Shown: positions 46,904 through 58,317, counted from the first letter of the stretch. The stretch is DNA of 64,000 nt from Phoronis australis (GCA_002633005.1 NMRA01000051.1:807273-871272), one strand, 5' to 3'. Numbers and translations: made by a program. Notes: generated from the letters alone by a model not told the origin.

Positions 46904-47004
46904 CTTCTCATTTGAATAAGGAGCAAGCGGAGACCAAAGATTAACAACTTCTAATCGTGGTCTCCGCTTGCTCCTTATTCAAATGAGAAGTTGTTAATCT
47001 TTGG
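46904..47004. repeat. interleaved inverted repeats (A-B-A'-B')
   Basis: A is 46904-46936, and its perfect 33-nt reverse complement A' is 46958-46990. B is 46934-46951, and its perfect 18-nt reverse complement B' is 46987-47004. The two pairs interleave, so both hairpins cannot form at once except as a pseudoknot-like fold. Confidence 0.9.
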
Positions 47005-48187
47005 GCAACTGTTGTAAACAAGGTTATTAACCTGAAGTAATACAGTTCTTTGCAATCTGAGAAGTTGAGGTTTCGAGCTTTGACTGAGCTATAGCTTCAA
47101 GCACTAGTCGTTTATGTCCTTTTTCTCAAGAATGTCCAAGAGCACTGCTGTTGACATTTCTGTATCTCAGGTGTACACCCGGTGTATTTTCGCAAATGTG
47201 GAAGCGTAAGAATGAAAAATAGGTCGTTGCATTACTTTTGCGCCGGTAAAAGTCTAGCTCAAAAAGTGATGTGAAAAATCTAATGCTGGCGAAAGTGACA
47301 TAAGCGTCTGACGAATCCTGTATCGTCAATGTATCTTGGGAATCTCACAAGCCGTTGCAATGCGAGTTATAATTCTGCAGTTGCGAGTTAATTGTTCGGA
47401 CTACAAGCCGCAGAAATTTTCGGTGCTATTCCCACCGTATTAATCAGTTTTAATGAACCAGCAAGTAAAGTAACTTTTCATTCATTCCATAAGTCTGCCT
47501 TAGGCCTACTTAGTTATTGGAAGAGGCAGTTTCGTAGAACGAAGAGTTGGTGATATATTAAACAAGCTGGCTTTGTTTCAGTGCAACAGACAGTGTAGTC
47601 AACGCTATAATAGAACAATTTCTCTTTAGTGTATGAAAAATCCAAGAAACGTGAAATGAATCCCATTAGTTGATTGCTAAGGGAAACAAGTGTAGAAGAT
47701 TCAACCGGATAAATATGTTTTGTTGTCTGCTTTTTCTAACTGTCTTTGGTTCAACTTTGCTATAGAATTGTCACAATTTCCTGTCAATTGCAAATTATTT
47801 GTTAATCATGAGAAATGCAGGCGTTAGCACAAGCCCTATACGTCAGTTCTTTCTTTTCAGGTACTAACATGTTGGAATTGGAGTCTACACAAACACGCCC
47901 CATCGTTATTGCTTCAATGCAATGCTTGGATTTGTTTACAAAAAATACCCGCAAATGGTTCCGCCACCTACGCGAATGCGCGTCGAAAAAAATACCCACA
48001 AAGGCAACGGGTATACTTTTGTTATGATCGGTTGTTGAATTACCGTTTGTTATTAATAGAAAGGAAAGAACGGTCACGGTAACTAATATTTCCTTTAATC
48101 CCACGTGTTTATTGTACGGGGAACTATAAATTATTAAGGTTTGATGATTTATTTGTATCGTACACTCGTGATGAAAACATGCATTGA
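47005..48187 (+). promoter_or_regulatory. upstream region of the ankyrin gene, weak TATA-like site
   Basis: The likely promoter and 5' UTR of the ankyrin gene should lie here, but no element is certain. TATAAA at 48125-48130 is the only core-like site close by. A pyrimidine-rich acceptor-like TTCTTTCTTTTCAG ends at 47860, so a 5' UTR intron is possible. Open frames on either strand at 47802-48194 have no domain. Confidence 0.25.
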
Positions 48188-49530
48188 ATGACAAACCTAG
48201 TACTGGATCTACATTTAGACATGTCCGAGTTCCCAGTTAGCGGAAAAAGTTTGACGAGAAGGAAACATGTTCTGCCGCAGCTCACGTTTGACTTTCTACA
48301 TGTCCACGAAGGAGACGCCAAGGATGGTGAAAACCTCGCGGGTACCGGCTACTCTCCGGGGTGCCTTTTTGTACCAGAAAATCGCTCATCTTCGTCTCAG
48401 TCTCAGAGCGCTGGATTTCTTTCAGTTCATGGTTTACCCGCGACCTCAAGCAGCAGTTGGGCATCTTTGTCACACTTTGACATCTTTTTCGAGTGCGAGC
48501 AGTTAGAGAGGGCCTGTCGGAACAACGATCCTGCCGTTGTACGCCAGATCATGCGCATCCATCACGGCAGATTCCCGCTCAATCTCGAGGGTGGACGTTC
48601 CATTTGCAGTTCCAGAGGACGGCTCAGCGTCTCTAGTCACGATGTTGAAATACAATTGCGTAAGAGTGAGACGCTCATTGACAAGTATGAGACTATGACA
48701 AGTCTTTCGTCAAATCCCGAGATAATACCGGCGTTCAGGAACGCATTGCATATCGCATTGCAGCACAATTCTGTTGAGGTGGTCAAGCTACTTCTTAAGT
48801 ACGGAATCGACGTGAATAGTGCAGGTGTAACCGCCAGCAGAGGAGATGAATTAAAGAACGCGCGGAGTCGAAGTGCTCTGAGTCACGCTAGCTTTGAAAC
48901 AGACTTTGATGGGCCAGTTGTTGAACTCCACGTACCAACGTCTTTTCGAAATGTGAGCGACCACTCGTCAAGCGAAAACAATAAGGAATCGACTTCTGTA
49001 AGCTCTCCACAGTCACCCACTTCTATATTGCAAACGAGCATATCTCTCATTTTCACACAGGATTATTTATTCACGTTGCCTCCTTTGTTCATTGCAGTCG
49101 TAACCGGAAACGCGGAGCTGGTGAAATTACTGTTGCAATACAAAGCAGATGTGAATTTTCAAGAAATAAACGGATATACTCCTTTGCACCTTGCCGTGTC
49201 AGAACCATTTCAAAATTTAGAATGTAGAAATGCATTGTACGTCTACGGTGCCAAACTTAATCTACAAAACGTAGACGGAATATCGCCGGCAGACATTTTA
49301 CCGGAAGTTAAGACGGAAAGTTCATCAGCCTTAAGTGAATTACTAGAATCGTTTAAAAATATTCAATTTCGTAAAAACAGCTTGGAAAGTGTGGATAATG
49401 TCAGCATCATAAGTCGGAGTACGCGTTCTAGATCGTCTGTGTTTTCGCGGATTATAGATCCATTAAAACGGAGGTACTCACGTGGAACTGGTGAGGTTTA
49501 CGATGGAACGTCTCATTGTGATGTAGACAG
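48188..49530 (+). CDS. ankyrin-repeat protein, first coding exon
   Basis: The longest gap-free coding frame in the window (447 codons plus two bases). An in-frame TGA directly precedes the ATG, which supports this start; Met12 (DMSEF) is an alternative. Residues 1-100 are Ser-rich and probably disordered. Ankyrin-type repeats lie at about 102-133 (LERACRNNDPAVVRQIM), 184-212 (NALHIALQHNSVEVVKLLL, YGIDVN), 296-327 (LPPLFIAVVTGNAELVKLLL, ADVNFQ) and 328-361 (GYTPLHLAV, ALYVYGAKLNLQNVDG). A roughly 80-residue Ser-rich insert (about 213-293) splits the array. The tail (about 392-447) is basic and Ser/Arg-rich. The exon ends GAC AG|GTAAGT, a strong phase-2 donor. Ankyrin repeats mediate protein binding; the partner is unknown. 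The base composition is richer in GC than the surroundings. I do not recognise the orthologue. Confidence 0.88.
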
Positions 49531-52500
49531 GTAAGTTTTTAGAAATATTACCAACTCATCAATGCCTTGCTATAAGGACTTCTGTGTTTCACCACACGGG
49601 TCGTGTCACTGCATATTCTGGGCCCACGGCTAAGATACTATGGTTGTCGGTTTCTAAATGATGGACTTCCCCTTGTCCGTAGTGAGCTCTTTCACTGTCA
49701 GAGAAGTTGATAAAAATATTGCAGGTGGTGCTGTGCCTGAATTGCATTGGACTATGGGCAGGCGACATAAACATCTGGTTTGAAACTGATGAGAACCCTC
49801 TTATCTGAGAGGCATACCAGAAGTCCGATGCTTGGCATTTAAAGCAACTTTATATCCACAAATAGTGTCCACAACCACCACTGCTTTTGCTTGCCTGATC
49901 ATTTCACTTAATCTTCTTCCCAGAATACCCCAGGGCTGTCATCTCACTATCACTTCTGCCCAAATGCGGTAGGGTCCAGTGGTCCTCAGAACAAGTGTTC
50001 ATAGCAGAAGTTGTTTCTCTCATTCCGTATAAGTTCTAGAGGCGATAAAGGTCAGTTGCCTGAGGTAAGATAAGGCACACCTCCTCTTTTTTATGCTCAA
50101 GATTTGATCAAAGTTACTATGTTCGGAGAGCGCTGTTGCTGCTTTCGCGTGTCTGAACATCTCAGTTGACATCTACCGCGTAAAGTAGAGTGAATCCCCA
50201 GGGCAAGTGTTCACAGCACTAGATATTTTCCTCCCACCGCATTTGTTGGGGGAGGCAATGTCGCACTCAATAGTTGAAACGTCAACTGTCCGAGTTCTGA
50301 AAATTATTTCACCACTTCAGCTATTTCAAAAGACGAGTCCGATCCCTTATGGTTCAGCCTACATGTACATGTTTACTCCCATCTAACCCGTGTCTTGCCA
50401 GGTGGACTCATTGTGCGAATCTTGTTTCCGTAAAAGCCATGTTCTTTCTGGTAAGACCGGTCAGCTGTGGCAACTGAAAGCAGAGTGCTTAGCAAAGCTA
50501 CACGCACATAGCTACTACTACCATGAAACTCTAGCCCTGGAATGCCACCTCCGATCTCGCGGCCGCTGAGGTTGCGCCACGCTGTGCGTGAGGGTTGTTT
50601 GCATTCGTTTCTTCCGGTGTGTGCATTTGCTATGGAATTTACTGTCATTAAAAGTTTTCGCAACTCCGCCGTTTTTCAACTGAATTGCATAAGAGCCACA
50701 TCAGTAGAAAGCCCATTGTCTGTTCTTGGTGGTTGCTCCGGAAGCAAAACAAAAATAATTTAATTCACAAGTAATTAACATTCCGCATACCTGACTGGTA
50801 TAAACATATCTTTAATTTAAAAAATCGAGTTCTACCAAAATGCGAAAAAATAACACCGTGTATCAGTAAGATAAAAACGGATTGAACCACAGAGGTAATC
50901 TAAATGACTATTAAGTCATTAGGGAAATAATTTCAATGGTTCAAAAGGTTTCTACACCATGAAAACAAAGATTTTGAAATATGTATGCCTCACACTTGCT
51001 GTGGATAACTTAGTCAGGCCTTCATCCAAAATTATACATCTTTATACATTATAATTAACTGGACCTTTTGTGGCGTTTCATACAATTACATGTTTCACTA
51101 AAATTCAGAATGCAGTGACATTTACGAAAAATGCCATAAATTACTCCAAGTACCTATCCGAAATTTGCAGATAAAGATTTTATGATAGATAAAAAAATGG
51201 AAATTTGTGTCACGAAATGTACTGTGGATAGCTCATCACATTGGTTGCTGTGTAGGACAGATCATAAAGGTTTAGAAATGAACTTTTTTCAGAAAGTAAA
51301 CGCTAGTGATCCTGATTAACGAATTAACGAATTAACAAAAACGGCATCTGAGCAACAGGTTTCACAAATGAGTCATTATAGAAACAACTGAAAACAATCA
51401 CAATACACACAGGCACGCAAGCACACAAGCACGCAATACACACATGTACGCAGGCAGGCATGCACACACTTAACTAAGCCATTATGAGTAATTTTTCGAA
51501 AGTTACCTAAACACACCTGTTTTAGGGCTTAAACTTTTCATTCAGGTTAAATGTAACTTCTTTCCCTAAAATACTGTAACATGATTTTAACACCCAAATT
51601 GTCTTGTTGAAAAACTCCTGGCCTGCGGTGTGATAGGTTGTCGAAAGTGTCTCTACGACTTGAGTTGAAAATATACCGGGGGCCTAACTACTCCCGGCAT
51701 ACACCCTGCCATGGGCCATAGGTGAGTGCTTTTATAGAATGACCAGTGTAATCTTCGGGTTAGTTGACTAATTTTGCCGAGAAGTCGCTGATTGTATGGA
51801 ACCGTACCTCAAGAGTCTCGCTTGATGAACAATAATAACAAAATGAAAATGAAGCAATGAAATTATGCTTGATTTGATAACTTCAACTCTCAATCAAAAC
51901 TCAGTCGAACATGTAGCCGGAAATTCTCACAGCAAACTCTAGCGGCTAGTTTCGAGGAACACTTTTTCACAGTGCTGCGAAATGTAGCACTGCGAATGTG
52001 GTTTAAAATGGCTTCTCAAGCAGTAAATTTAAGACTGAAATGCAATTCGAATGTGATAATATTCTGAATAGTCATATTGGAGAAGAATCGAAGAAAAGAG
52101 GAAGGGTCGCCTCAGTTGATAAACCTGGAGATTGTCTATTTAAATCCGAATAACTCACCGGTAGGGTGCGCTTGGCCGTTAGACGCTATCAGATGTAGAT
52201 TGTACATCCGCCGTGGGTATCAACGAAGTAGAGAGCGTTCTGCGCTCTTGTATGGTGGTTTAATGTAATGCAATTTCCAAGCGTTTCGACAAATTTTGCG
52301 AGCAATGGGAAAACGCCGTAATGTTAGAAAATCGCTCTCTAGACTTGGGAGGAACTAATAGGCGGATACATCAGACCACGCCCATTAAGTTGCTTGCCAC
52401 AGCGGGTCAACCATGTTCAGTCGCCAAGGCAGTATGGCTGCTGGGAGACTTCACTACAAATACTTCCAAATGAAATAAAGGATAAGAACACGATGCAAAT

Positions 52501-52636
52501 GTGTAGACTTGTGACGACTGGAACTGGCACTGAAACACGGTTTAAAGCGAAGTTTAAGTGACATGATCGGCGACAATAAAATACAAACAAAAGAAGCAAA
52601 GCTGAGTTATCTCAGACAACACTCCAACAGTTGTTC

Positions 52637-52887
52637 AGGGGCTCGTTCCAAGAAACTGACTTAAGTTCATTTTTGACTTAAGTTTAAGATTTGTCTCAAA
52701 TTCCGAACTTTGAAACTTCTACATCTGATAAGATAGTCAAAATTAAGACAAAATTTAAGTCAAAAACTTAAGTCGAACATAAGATCTCTTTTTGAAGTGA
52801 TCTTGAGACAGATTTGAGTCTTATCTTAAAATTGACTGAAAGTTAAGATCTGTCTTAGCTAAGTCAGTTTTCTTGGAACGGGGCCCA
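52637..52887. mobile_element. MITE with GGGGC...GTTCCAAGAAA termini
   Basis: The left end GGGGCTCGTTCCAAGAAACT mirrors the right end AGTTTTCTTGGAACGGGGCC (52866-52885). The interior is built of CTTAAGT, TTAAGAC and TCTTAAA motifs in both orientations, so most of the element is self-complementary. No coding capacity. Confidence 0.85.
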
Positions 52888-53418
52888 GAACTCTTTGATT
52901 TTTAACGTGTGTTCTTTTGCTTTTACTTTCGCAAACATTCGTGAGGCTAGTCAACCTACCCACGTGACCTTCAGGTTTCACCTCACTGGCAAGCTCCTGT
53001 AATTAGTCAAGGACTGGAAACATTGTAAGCTTTTCAAAACAATTTTACGTTATATCTAATCAAAAGTAAACATAAATATCAAGCTATTTCTTCAAAAGAA
53101 AAACGGATGAAAACTCACCGGCTGTTTAGCTCGTTATTTCCAGCAATCTTCAGCACATCTCGCACGACAGTTCAGTGCAGAATGCCTATTCTCACATACA
53201 CTCAGCAGAGTAGCCGTTGGCTTTTTTCATGCCCGCTTTGATTGGACTACACACCGCCACGGCGCTGGACAGCGAAACAGCCGATGAGGTCGCCGCCTCA
53301 ATTTCAATTTCTTTTGACCAGATACATTTTCTAGAAATCGGCAATTTAGATTGCAATCACAAAAACACAACAGATTTTGTCTTATTCTAAAAGTCTCTGA
53401 GAAATGCTTAGATTTCGA

Positions 53419-53829
53419 GGACCAGGGTTCGGTGTCCAATCTTTTTACTCGAAATCAAACTCGATATTATTTCTGGCACTTTCCATTCTAGTTATGTGCG
53501 AACTAAAGATAAGTGTCTATTATTCTATGCTCGAGTACATAATGGGTTACATGGATAACTGTCTTGTTGTAGTTTGCACCTACTGACCCCAATATTAAAG
53601 TTAAAGTTACGAGCTCTTACTCGAAATCTCTAAATTTCGCTAGACTTTGTCGCACTAACATAGCGGCAATGAAGTGTAAACTTGGACTAGAGACTCGTAT
53701 GCATACACCGTAATATACTCGAGCATAGACTTATAGCCACTTCGCTTGAGATTGCACAAGAAGAACAGAAATTGACAAAAATAATTTCGAGTCCGATTTC
53801 GAGTACAAAGAAGGGATCCCGGCCTCTGG
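53419..53829. mobile_element. MITE family M1, copy C
   Basis: Left end: GACCAGGGTTC, then TTTTTACTCGAAATC and CTCGATATTATT. Right end: AATAATTTCGAGTCCGATTT, then CGAGTACAAAG, then the GATCCCGGCCTCTGG terminus. Inner motif TATTATTCTATGCTCGAG (about 53519), as in copies A and B, with an inverted partner near 53716 (ACTCGAGCATAG). No transposase. Confidence 0.7.
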
Positions 53830-55298
53830 TAGTTGGTGGAAAATTTTTGATGGTGATCGGAGGCGGATGCATAAGCCAGAGTGACAACCGCATAGAAATA
53901 TCAACATGCAGAGTGTCATTTTGCCAATGTTTGCAAATGAAGAGAACTCACTGTTAAGTTATAGTGAAGCAAGGTAAGCGTTGTAGAAAATTCACGACTG
54001 GGTAAAAAGAACAGAATCCAAAACTTCTTTCGTTCGAAATGCTATTTCTGACAATTTTTTCCACGACATAAAATGTTTTTGGAAACAATGAAATTTAAAT
54101 AGCGCAACTGATTGTGAAGCAACTTGGAAGTCTTGGAACTCGGTAGCTGCATGGCATTAAGAGACAATAAAAGTTGACCGGACATCAACCAGGCGTCAAA
54201 ATGGCGACATTTTCCACAAGTGGTGGTGGAACTTTACACTTAAACAGTAGCCGCGGTTAATTTCCTTGAGTGTTTTGCGGTTTCCCTGTGGGCAGGGCCG
54301 TGAAATTAAGATGGAAAACGCTTACCTCACCCCGGCAGATTTCGTTAACTTAGAATTATCCAATCTATCTACAGTATGTATCTCCTTAGGACCATTTGAC
54401 ATTTTCGAAGAACCAAACACCGGCTCGTTTACTAAGTACTGAACTTTTATGTTTTCTCTTGTTTCGTCTACGTTACAATATATCACGTCAATTGTGTCAT
54501 CATCGTGACGTCATCTTCTCCTTCCGCATTCCGTTCTGGCTATTTTTGCAGTGTTCACATTTCATTATGCTCCGTGACATTGTTTGATGACAGTCTTCCA
54601 CCACGGGTCGAGCATCTGTGGTGTCTAAGGAAAGCAGAACTTCTAGGAGTTAGAATTCAAGTATTGACCCGGGACCCAGAACTTATAAATGAAACTTGAA
54701 AATCTTATATTTGATTATTTTAAATTCACATCAATAAATCAAATATTATGTTTAGTAAAGGAATCAAGATGTGTTGAAAGCCTGTCGTTTCGGAATAGAA
54801 AAGTTTTGACTCAAATGGTTTGCAATAAATTCCGTCTTATGGAGCTTTAACTATTGTGTCCTAAATTAGTGAGATTTCACCGTGCAACAGATTTTTACTG
54901 TTTAACATGGCGCGTGTTCATCGTAATTTAGTATTGACACGCTGATTTGGCGTATCGATACTTTGGTATAGGCAGCGGCACCTTTCGTCAGACTACGTGT
55001 CAACTTTGTCTTAATTGTCTACCTTCTCGGAACAGTTTTCCAAAGTTGACAAACTGAGTTTACTGAACATTTTGCAATGACTGAACCCATAGACAAAGGT
55101 CTGGTCCTCATGCGTGTATTCTACTTCAACCAAAATATACCTCTGCATCGGAAAAATGAGTTGGGTATAAATATGAACACCTCAACAAAAGTCTGTAAGT
55201 TCGTGTTCACTCGCCTGTGTTATTACTTTTGGTTAAAATGTCATATTGCAAATCAATGAAAAGCCCTGTCATTCCGCTTTCCAACCATACCACATTGC

Positions 55299-56025
55299 GT
55301 CAATAAACGTTTATTGTGTTTAGTAACTTTGCTGCCAAGGAGAGCTTCGTCTCAAAGTGAAGGTTGCAAATTCAGTTGGAGCTAAATATGTATTCAAGTT
55401 TGAGCATTCAGCTTTTTCAATAACAATTTGTGCTGGTTCTATGGTGATAAAAACTTATGACAATTTGGCAACACTTCTATAAACACTTTATTTATTGAAC
55501 AAATGGCTGATAGACAACAGTGATAGTCTTCTCAGTAATACGGGTTGACGAACCATTCCCACTCACTAGAGCGACACACTTTCTTCGCATGCCGTTTACT
55601 TGCCTGGCAACGCGTTGCTGTGTGGTGGCATTCCACCGCTGAGTCAGTAAGCGCCTTAAATCAACCACAGTGGTTATGTTGGTCATTCGTAGAGCCCGTC
55701 TGAGTTGGTTCCACAGATGTTCGATAGAGTTCAGTCTGGGCTGCATGCGGGCCATTCCATTTGGAGCCAGAACACCAGATTTTCACATTTGAAGAAAGCC
55801 GCAAACTGGGCACCCCAAACACAGTTTGCATAATTGCAATTCATACTGAGCCTGATAACAGCAGGAGTTCCATGCTATCAATCAGCGTCTCACAAATTTG
55901 GTGTTTACCCTTGGTGTTAATCACCAGCACATCACCGATGGTGACACTACTTGGCCAATTTGCAACATTCACTTTGAGACCACGCCCTCTTTGGCAGCAA
56001 AGTTACTGAGCATAAATTTATTGAC
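55299..56025 (-). mobile_element. internally deleted Tc1-like element
   Basis: The TIRs align over about 70 bp. The left is GTCAATAAACG (55299) through TAGTAACTTTGCTGCCAA (55321) to TCTCAAAGTGAAGGTTGCAA. The right is the mirror, TTGCAACATTCACTTTGAGA through TTGGCAGCAAAGTTACTGA to AATTTATTGAC (56025). Only the transposase C-terminus remains between them, so at 727 bp the element is well short of a full Tc1 and cannot move by itself. Confidence 0.85.
55492..55790 (-). pseudogene. Tc1/mariner transposase C-terminal fragment, frameshifted
   Basis: The minus-strand frame ending at 55492 reads LNSIEHLWNQLRRAL, then LLTQRWNATTQQRVARQVNG, then MRRKCVALVSGNGSSTRI. This is the C-terminal signature of Tc1-type DDE transposases (SPDLNPIEHLWD...L...W..IPQ......SM.RRC.AV....G..T.Y), with the third catalytic acid (E of IEHLW) kept. 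Just upstream, EWPACSPD lies in another register and ends at a stop near 55731, so a one-base loss separates SPD from LN. The N-terminal DNA-binding part and first catalytic Asp are absent. It is a non-functional relic. Confidence 0.88.
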
Positions 56026-56119
56026 ATGTTTTAAAATTAAAAACTTATTTCCAAACTTTTGTTGATGTGTATGTATATCATGCGCGCCACCAGCCCTGCT
56101 GGAGGGCTCGAATTCCCGC

Positions 56120-56265
56120 TGTTGTGGACTATTTGCTAAGAAAAGAGCGGGCGGACTAAAAAAACGGAAGTACCTCTGTGAATTGCGACTTTGCGCTTAT
56201 TTAGTGGACTTTTGTCCCATTTTATCGGACTTTTTGTCTCTCGGGGGCGGACCTTTTTGCCGACT
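56120..56265 (+). repeat. short run of ~21-nt GGAC-T(n) modules
   Basis: GGAC or CGAC followed by a T tract recurs at about 56153 (with A tract), 56186, 56206, 56227 and 56249, so the last steps are 20, 21 and 22. The style is like the modules at 32933-33291. Confidence 0.4.
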
Positions 56266-56849
56266 TCGCCCCCCCTCCGGGTGCGCATGTATATGTATAT
56301 GGTTGCATCTTTTTACTTTTTTGCTGAGATAAAGCCAGCTTGCTAAAATGGATTAAGATGCCAAAACTTAAGCGCCCAGTCATGCTACAGTCACGGAATA
56401 ATTTAAAGTGTCGGGTTGTCTATGTTATTATTAGGAGAACCTTGATCAATGAACATCCCAATATAAATGAGTTGTGCCAGGGTCATAAGCTCAAAAAGCA
56501 TATAAAATCACGTGGTGATCCGCGGACACTCAAAGTTTACCAATATACCACTGGAGCAAGTAGGACATTATGTTTGCTCATCTACGTCACATTCTATTGT
56601 CCTATTATAGTAAATTCTTGACAAGGGAACAACAATTAATACGGAACAACGTTTCTCCAAAATAACGTAACATACGAAAGGTTGTCAACCCTTTTTAAAA
56701 GACCAGGCCGAGGGAACAGTACGAAGCTTGAGTCAAGCTATGTCACTTAGGTCGATTTCGAAATTATCCAAAAGACAGGAGGCAGGTCTTTTTTTACTAC
56801 TGGTGACGTTACTCAATTGTCACATATTTAGTACATTCCTAATTTTCAG

Positions 56850-56964
56850 GTTGTCTGTCGCCGGTCCCAGTCATCAAAGAATAAGCCGTCAAGTCAGCGT
56901 GTCTGTTTTCAGCGAATACGATGAAGATCTGGAGAGCGAAGTATGCACGAGTCCGTTAGACAAG
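56850..56964 (+). CDS. ankyrin-repeat protein, second coding exon
   Basis: The acceptor CCTAATTTTCAG|G and donor GACAAG|GTAGGA bound 115 bases. The first base completes the AG|G Arg codon left by the exon ending at 49530, and the remaining 38 codons are open in that phase. They encode LSVAGPSHQRISRQVSVSVF, then SEYDEDLESEVCTSPLDK: a Ser-rich basic stretch with RQVSVS-type sites, then an acidic patch. The composition continues the Ser/Arg-rich tail of exon 1, consistent with one disordered linker. It exits in phase 0. No domain is present. The join rests on phase and splice consensus only. Confidence 0.7.
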
Positions 56965-57200
56965 GTAGGAACTACTTTTGTGATAGAACTTGCCGTTTTG
57001 TATTTGTGAAAATTGCTTCATGATGCTCACAATAGATGTCGTTACTAGATGATCACATTAGGTGTCCCTAGCACGTGAGTCAGACTCCTTTACACTTAGC
57101 ATGTAACCTGTGTCGAGTTCAGTGGCGCTAATACTTCGTTAGAAAAGCAAGATCGAGACACAGGCGTCCTCAGCTTCTGATCGTCCACAATACACTATAT

Positions 57201-57684
57201 AATACTACAAGGTATGACATTCCCGACTAGAAATTCCACAGGTGCTTCACATCAGCCGTCCATAGCAAACACAAACTCTTCTGTAAATCGAAGGTCAAGG
57301 ACGATACGGAATTATTCGATGAGTTACGGATGAACGGCAATTGCCGACTGTCACGATTTCGTAACTTTCCGTGACAAATCGGTAACTGCCGTTCATCTGT
57401 AAGTCATCGGATAATTCAGTAGTAATCGTCCTTGGCCTTCGATTTACAAAGTTGTTTCTCCGGACAGGCTTTTTGGGAAGATTTTTGTGCTTTGACCGCG
57501 AATTTCCTGCGAGCTGGGTGAAGCAGGACAGCGTAAATGGTATTGGGGGAAAGAACAATTCTTCATGGTTTGTTTAACCTCTGCTTTGTGTAAATTTATT
57601 GAGTTTTGTGTTTGCTATGGACGGCTGAAGTGAAGCACCCGTGGAATTTCTAGTCGGGGTGTCATACATGTACCTTGTAGTATT
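57201..57684. repeat. large foldback (inverted repeat) within the gene
   Basis: The outer arms are AATACTACAAGGTATGACAT (57201) through CCGACTAGAAATTCCAC and GCCGTCCATAGCAAACACAA, mirrored by TTGTGTTTGCTATGGACGGC through GTGGAATTTCTAGTCGGG to CCTTGTAGTATT (57684). The inner arms are GTAAATCGAAGGTCAAGGAC through GAACGGCAATTGCCGA, mirrored at about 57381-57447. About 150 bp between inner and outer arms on the right side is unpaired. No coding capacity. Confidence 0.85.
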
Positions 57685-57685
57685 C

Positions 57686-57725
57686 AGTGGCGGATCTAGG
57701 ATATCGCAAGGGGGGCACAACATTT
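57686..57725 (+). repeat. CAGTGGCGGATCTAGG transposon-like end
   Basis: A short GGCGGATC terminal motif plus G-rich stretch, as in the R2 repeats at 15508 and 45352. The rest of the element cannot be traced. Confidence 0.4.
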
Positions 57726-57890
57726 TGTCCGGCTACAAGCATTTGCGCAAACCACGATTGTAGCACCGAATGGGAAATCTTTCTGTTTTTTCCTCTAAAA
57801 ATCAAGCATTTTCCTTGATTCCTGAAGTATTATCCAAGAAAAAAGCAAAAAAAAAAAAAACGGAGAACGTGTCAAACAGGAAAATTGCAA

Positions 57891-57964
57891 GACACCAGAG
57901 AGTCGAACTCACAACAACGCGTTTAAAGTGCGCTTGCTTAACCACTACACCACCACGCTGTCAC
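57891..57964 (-). repeat. tRNA-like unit (SINE head or tRNA pseudogene)
   Basis: The minus strand reads a tRNA-like A box, TGGTGTAGTGGTTAAGC, then a stem-loop with loop ACTTTAA, then the B box GAGTTCGACTC and a 3' end GGTGTC. The acceptor arms pair only in part. An A-rich tract flanks it on the plus-strand left side. A Lys-type anticodon (TTT) could be read from the loop, but the poor acceptor stem makes a tRNA-derived repeat more likely. Confidence 0.5.
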
Positions 57965-58317
57965 TCCTATCGGAATTATGAGACCTACTTGTTTATGGTC
58001 TACAGCGTTTGCGCGCGAAACTTACTTCTTCTTGTTATGCTTATTACACGTTTTATATTTTGTGCAATCGGTTCTTAACAAATTTGTTGTATTTAAATAC
58101 CCAAAAGACCAAATCCGTTTTTCGTGTTGCCAATAATGACGGGATTGCTTTGGAAATCGTCGTAAGTTAAGGTTTGACAAAGAGAGAATTATGAGTTTCT
58201 GAGTGATTCACTAAGGCTTCGATTAAAATTCACTTTTTACCAGCAGCTTCTGTTTTTTCATCATCACTCAGGTTCCAATTTCTTTAAAAAATGAAGTAAA
58301 TTTTCTTCATTGCACAG

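Larger units (their letters stand above)
49531..56849 (+). other. intron 1 of the ankyrin gene (7.3 kb)
   Basis: Bounded by AG|GTAAGT and TAATTTTCAG|G with matching phase. It carries a MITE (52637-52887), an M1 MITE (53419-53829), a Tc1-like relic (55299-56025) and ~21-nt modules (56120-56265). A GC-richer patch at about 50380-50680 has open frames on both strands but no domain. AC-rich DNA lies at about 51400-51470. Confidence 0.75.

Noticed and set aside
24370-46920. Similarity between about 24827-24905 and 46789-46915 (CAGTTCGTTA and CACTTCTCAT blocks).
   Set aside because: Only two short blocks match and the spacing differs; too weak to call a repeat family.
57891-57964. Functional tRNA-Lys gene on the minus strand.
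   Set aside because: A and B boxes are good, but the acceptor arms pair poorly and similar tRNA-like heads occur elsewhere, so a SINE or pseudogene is more likely.
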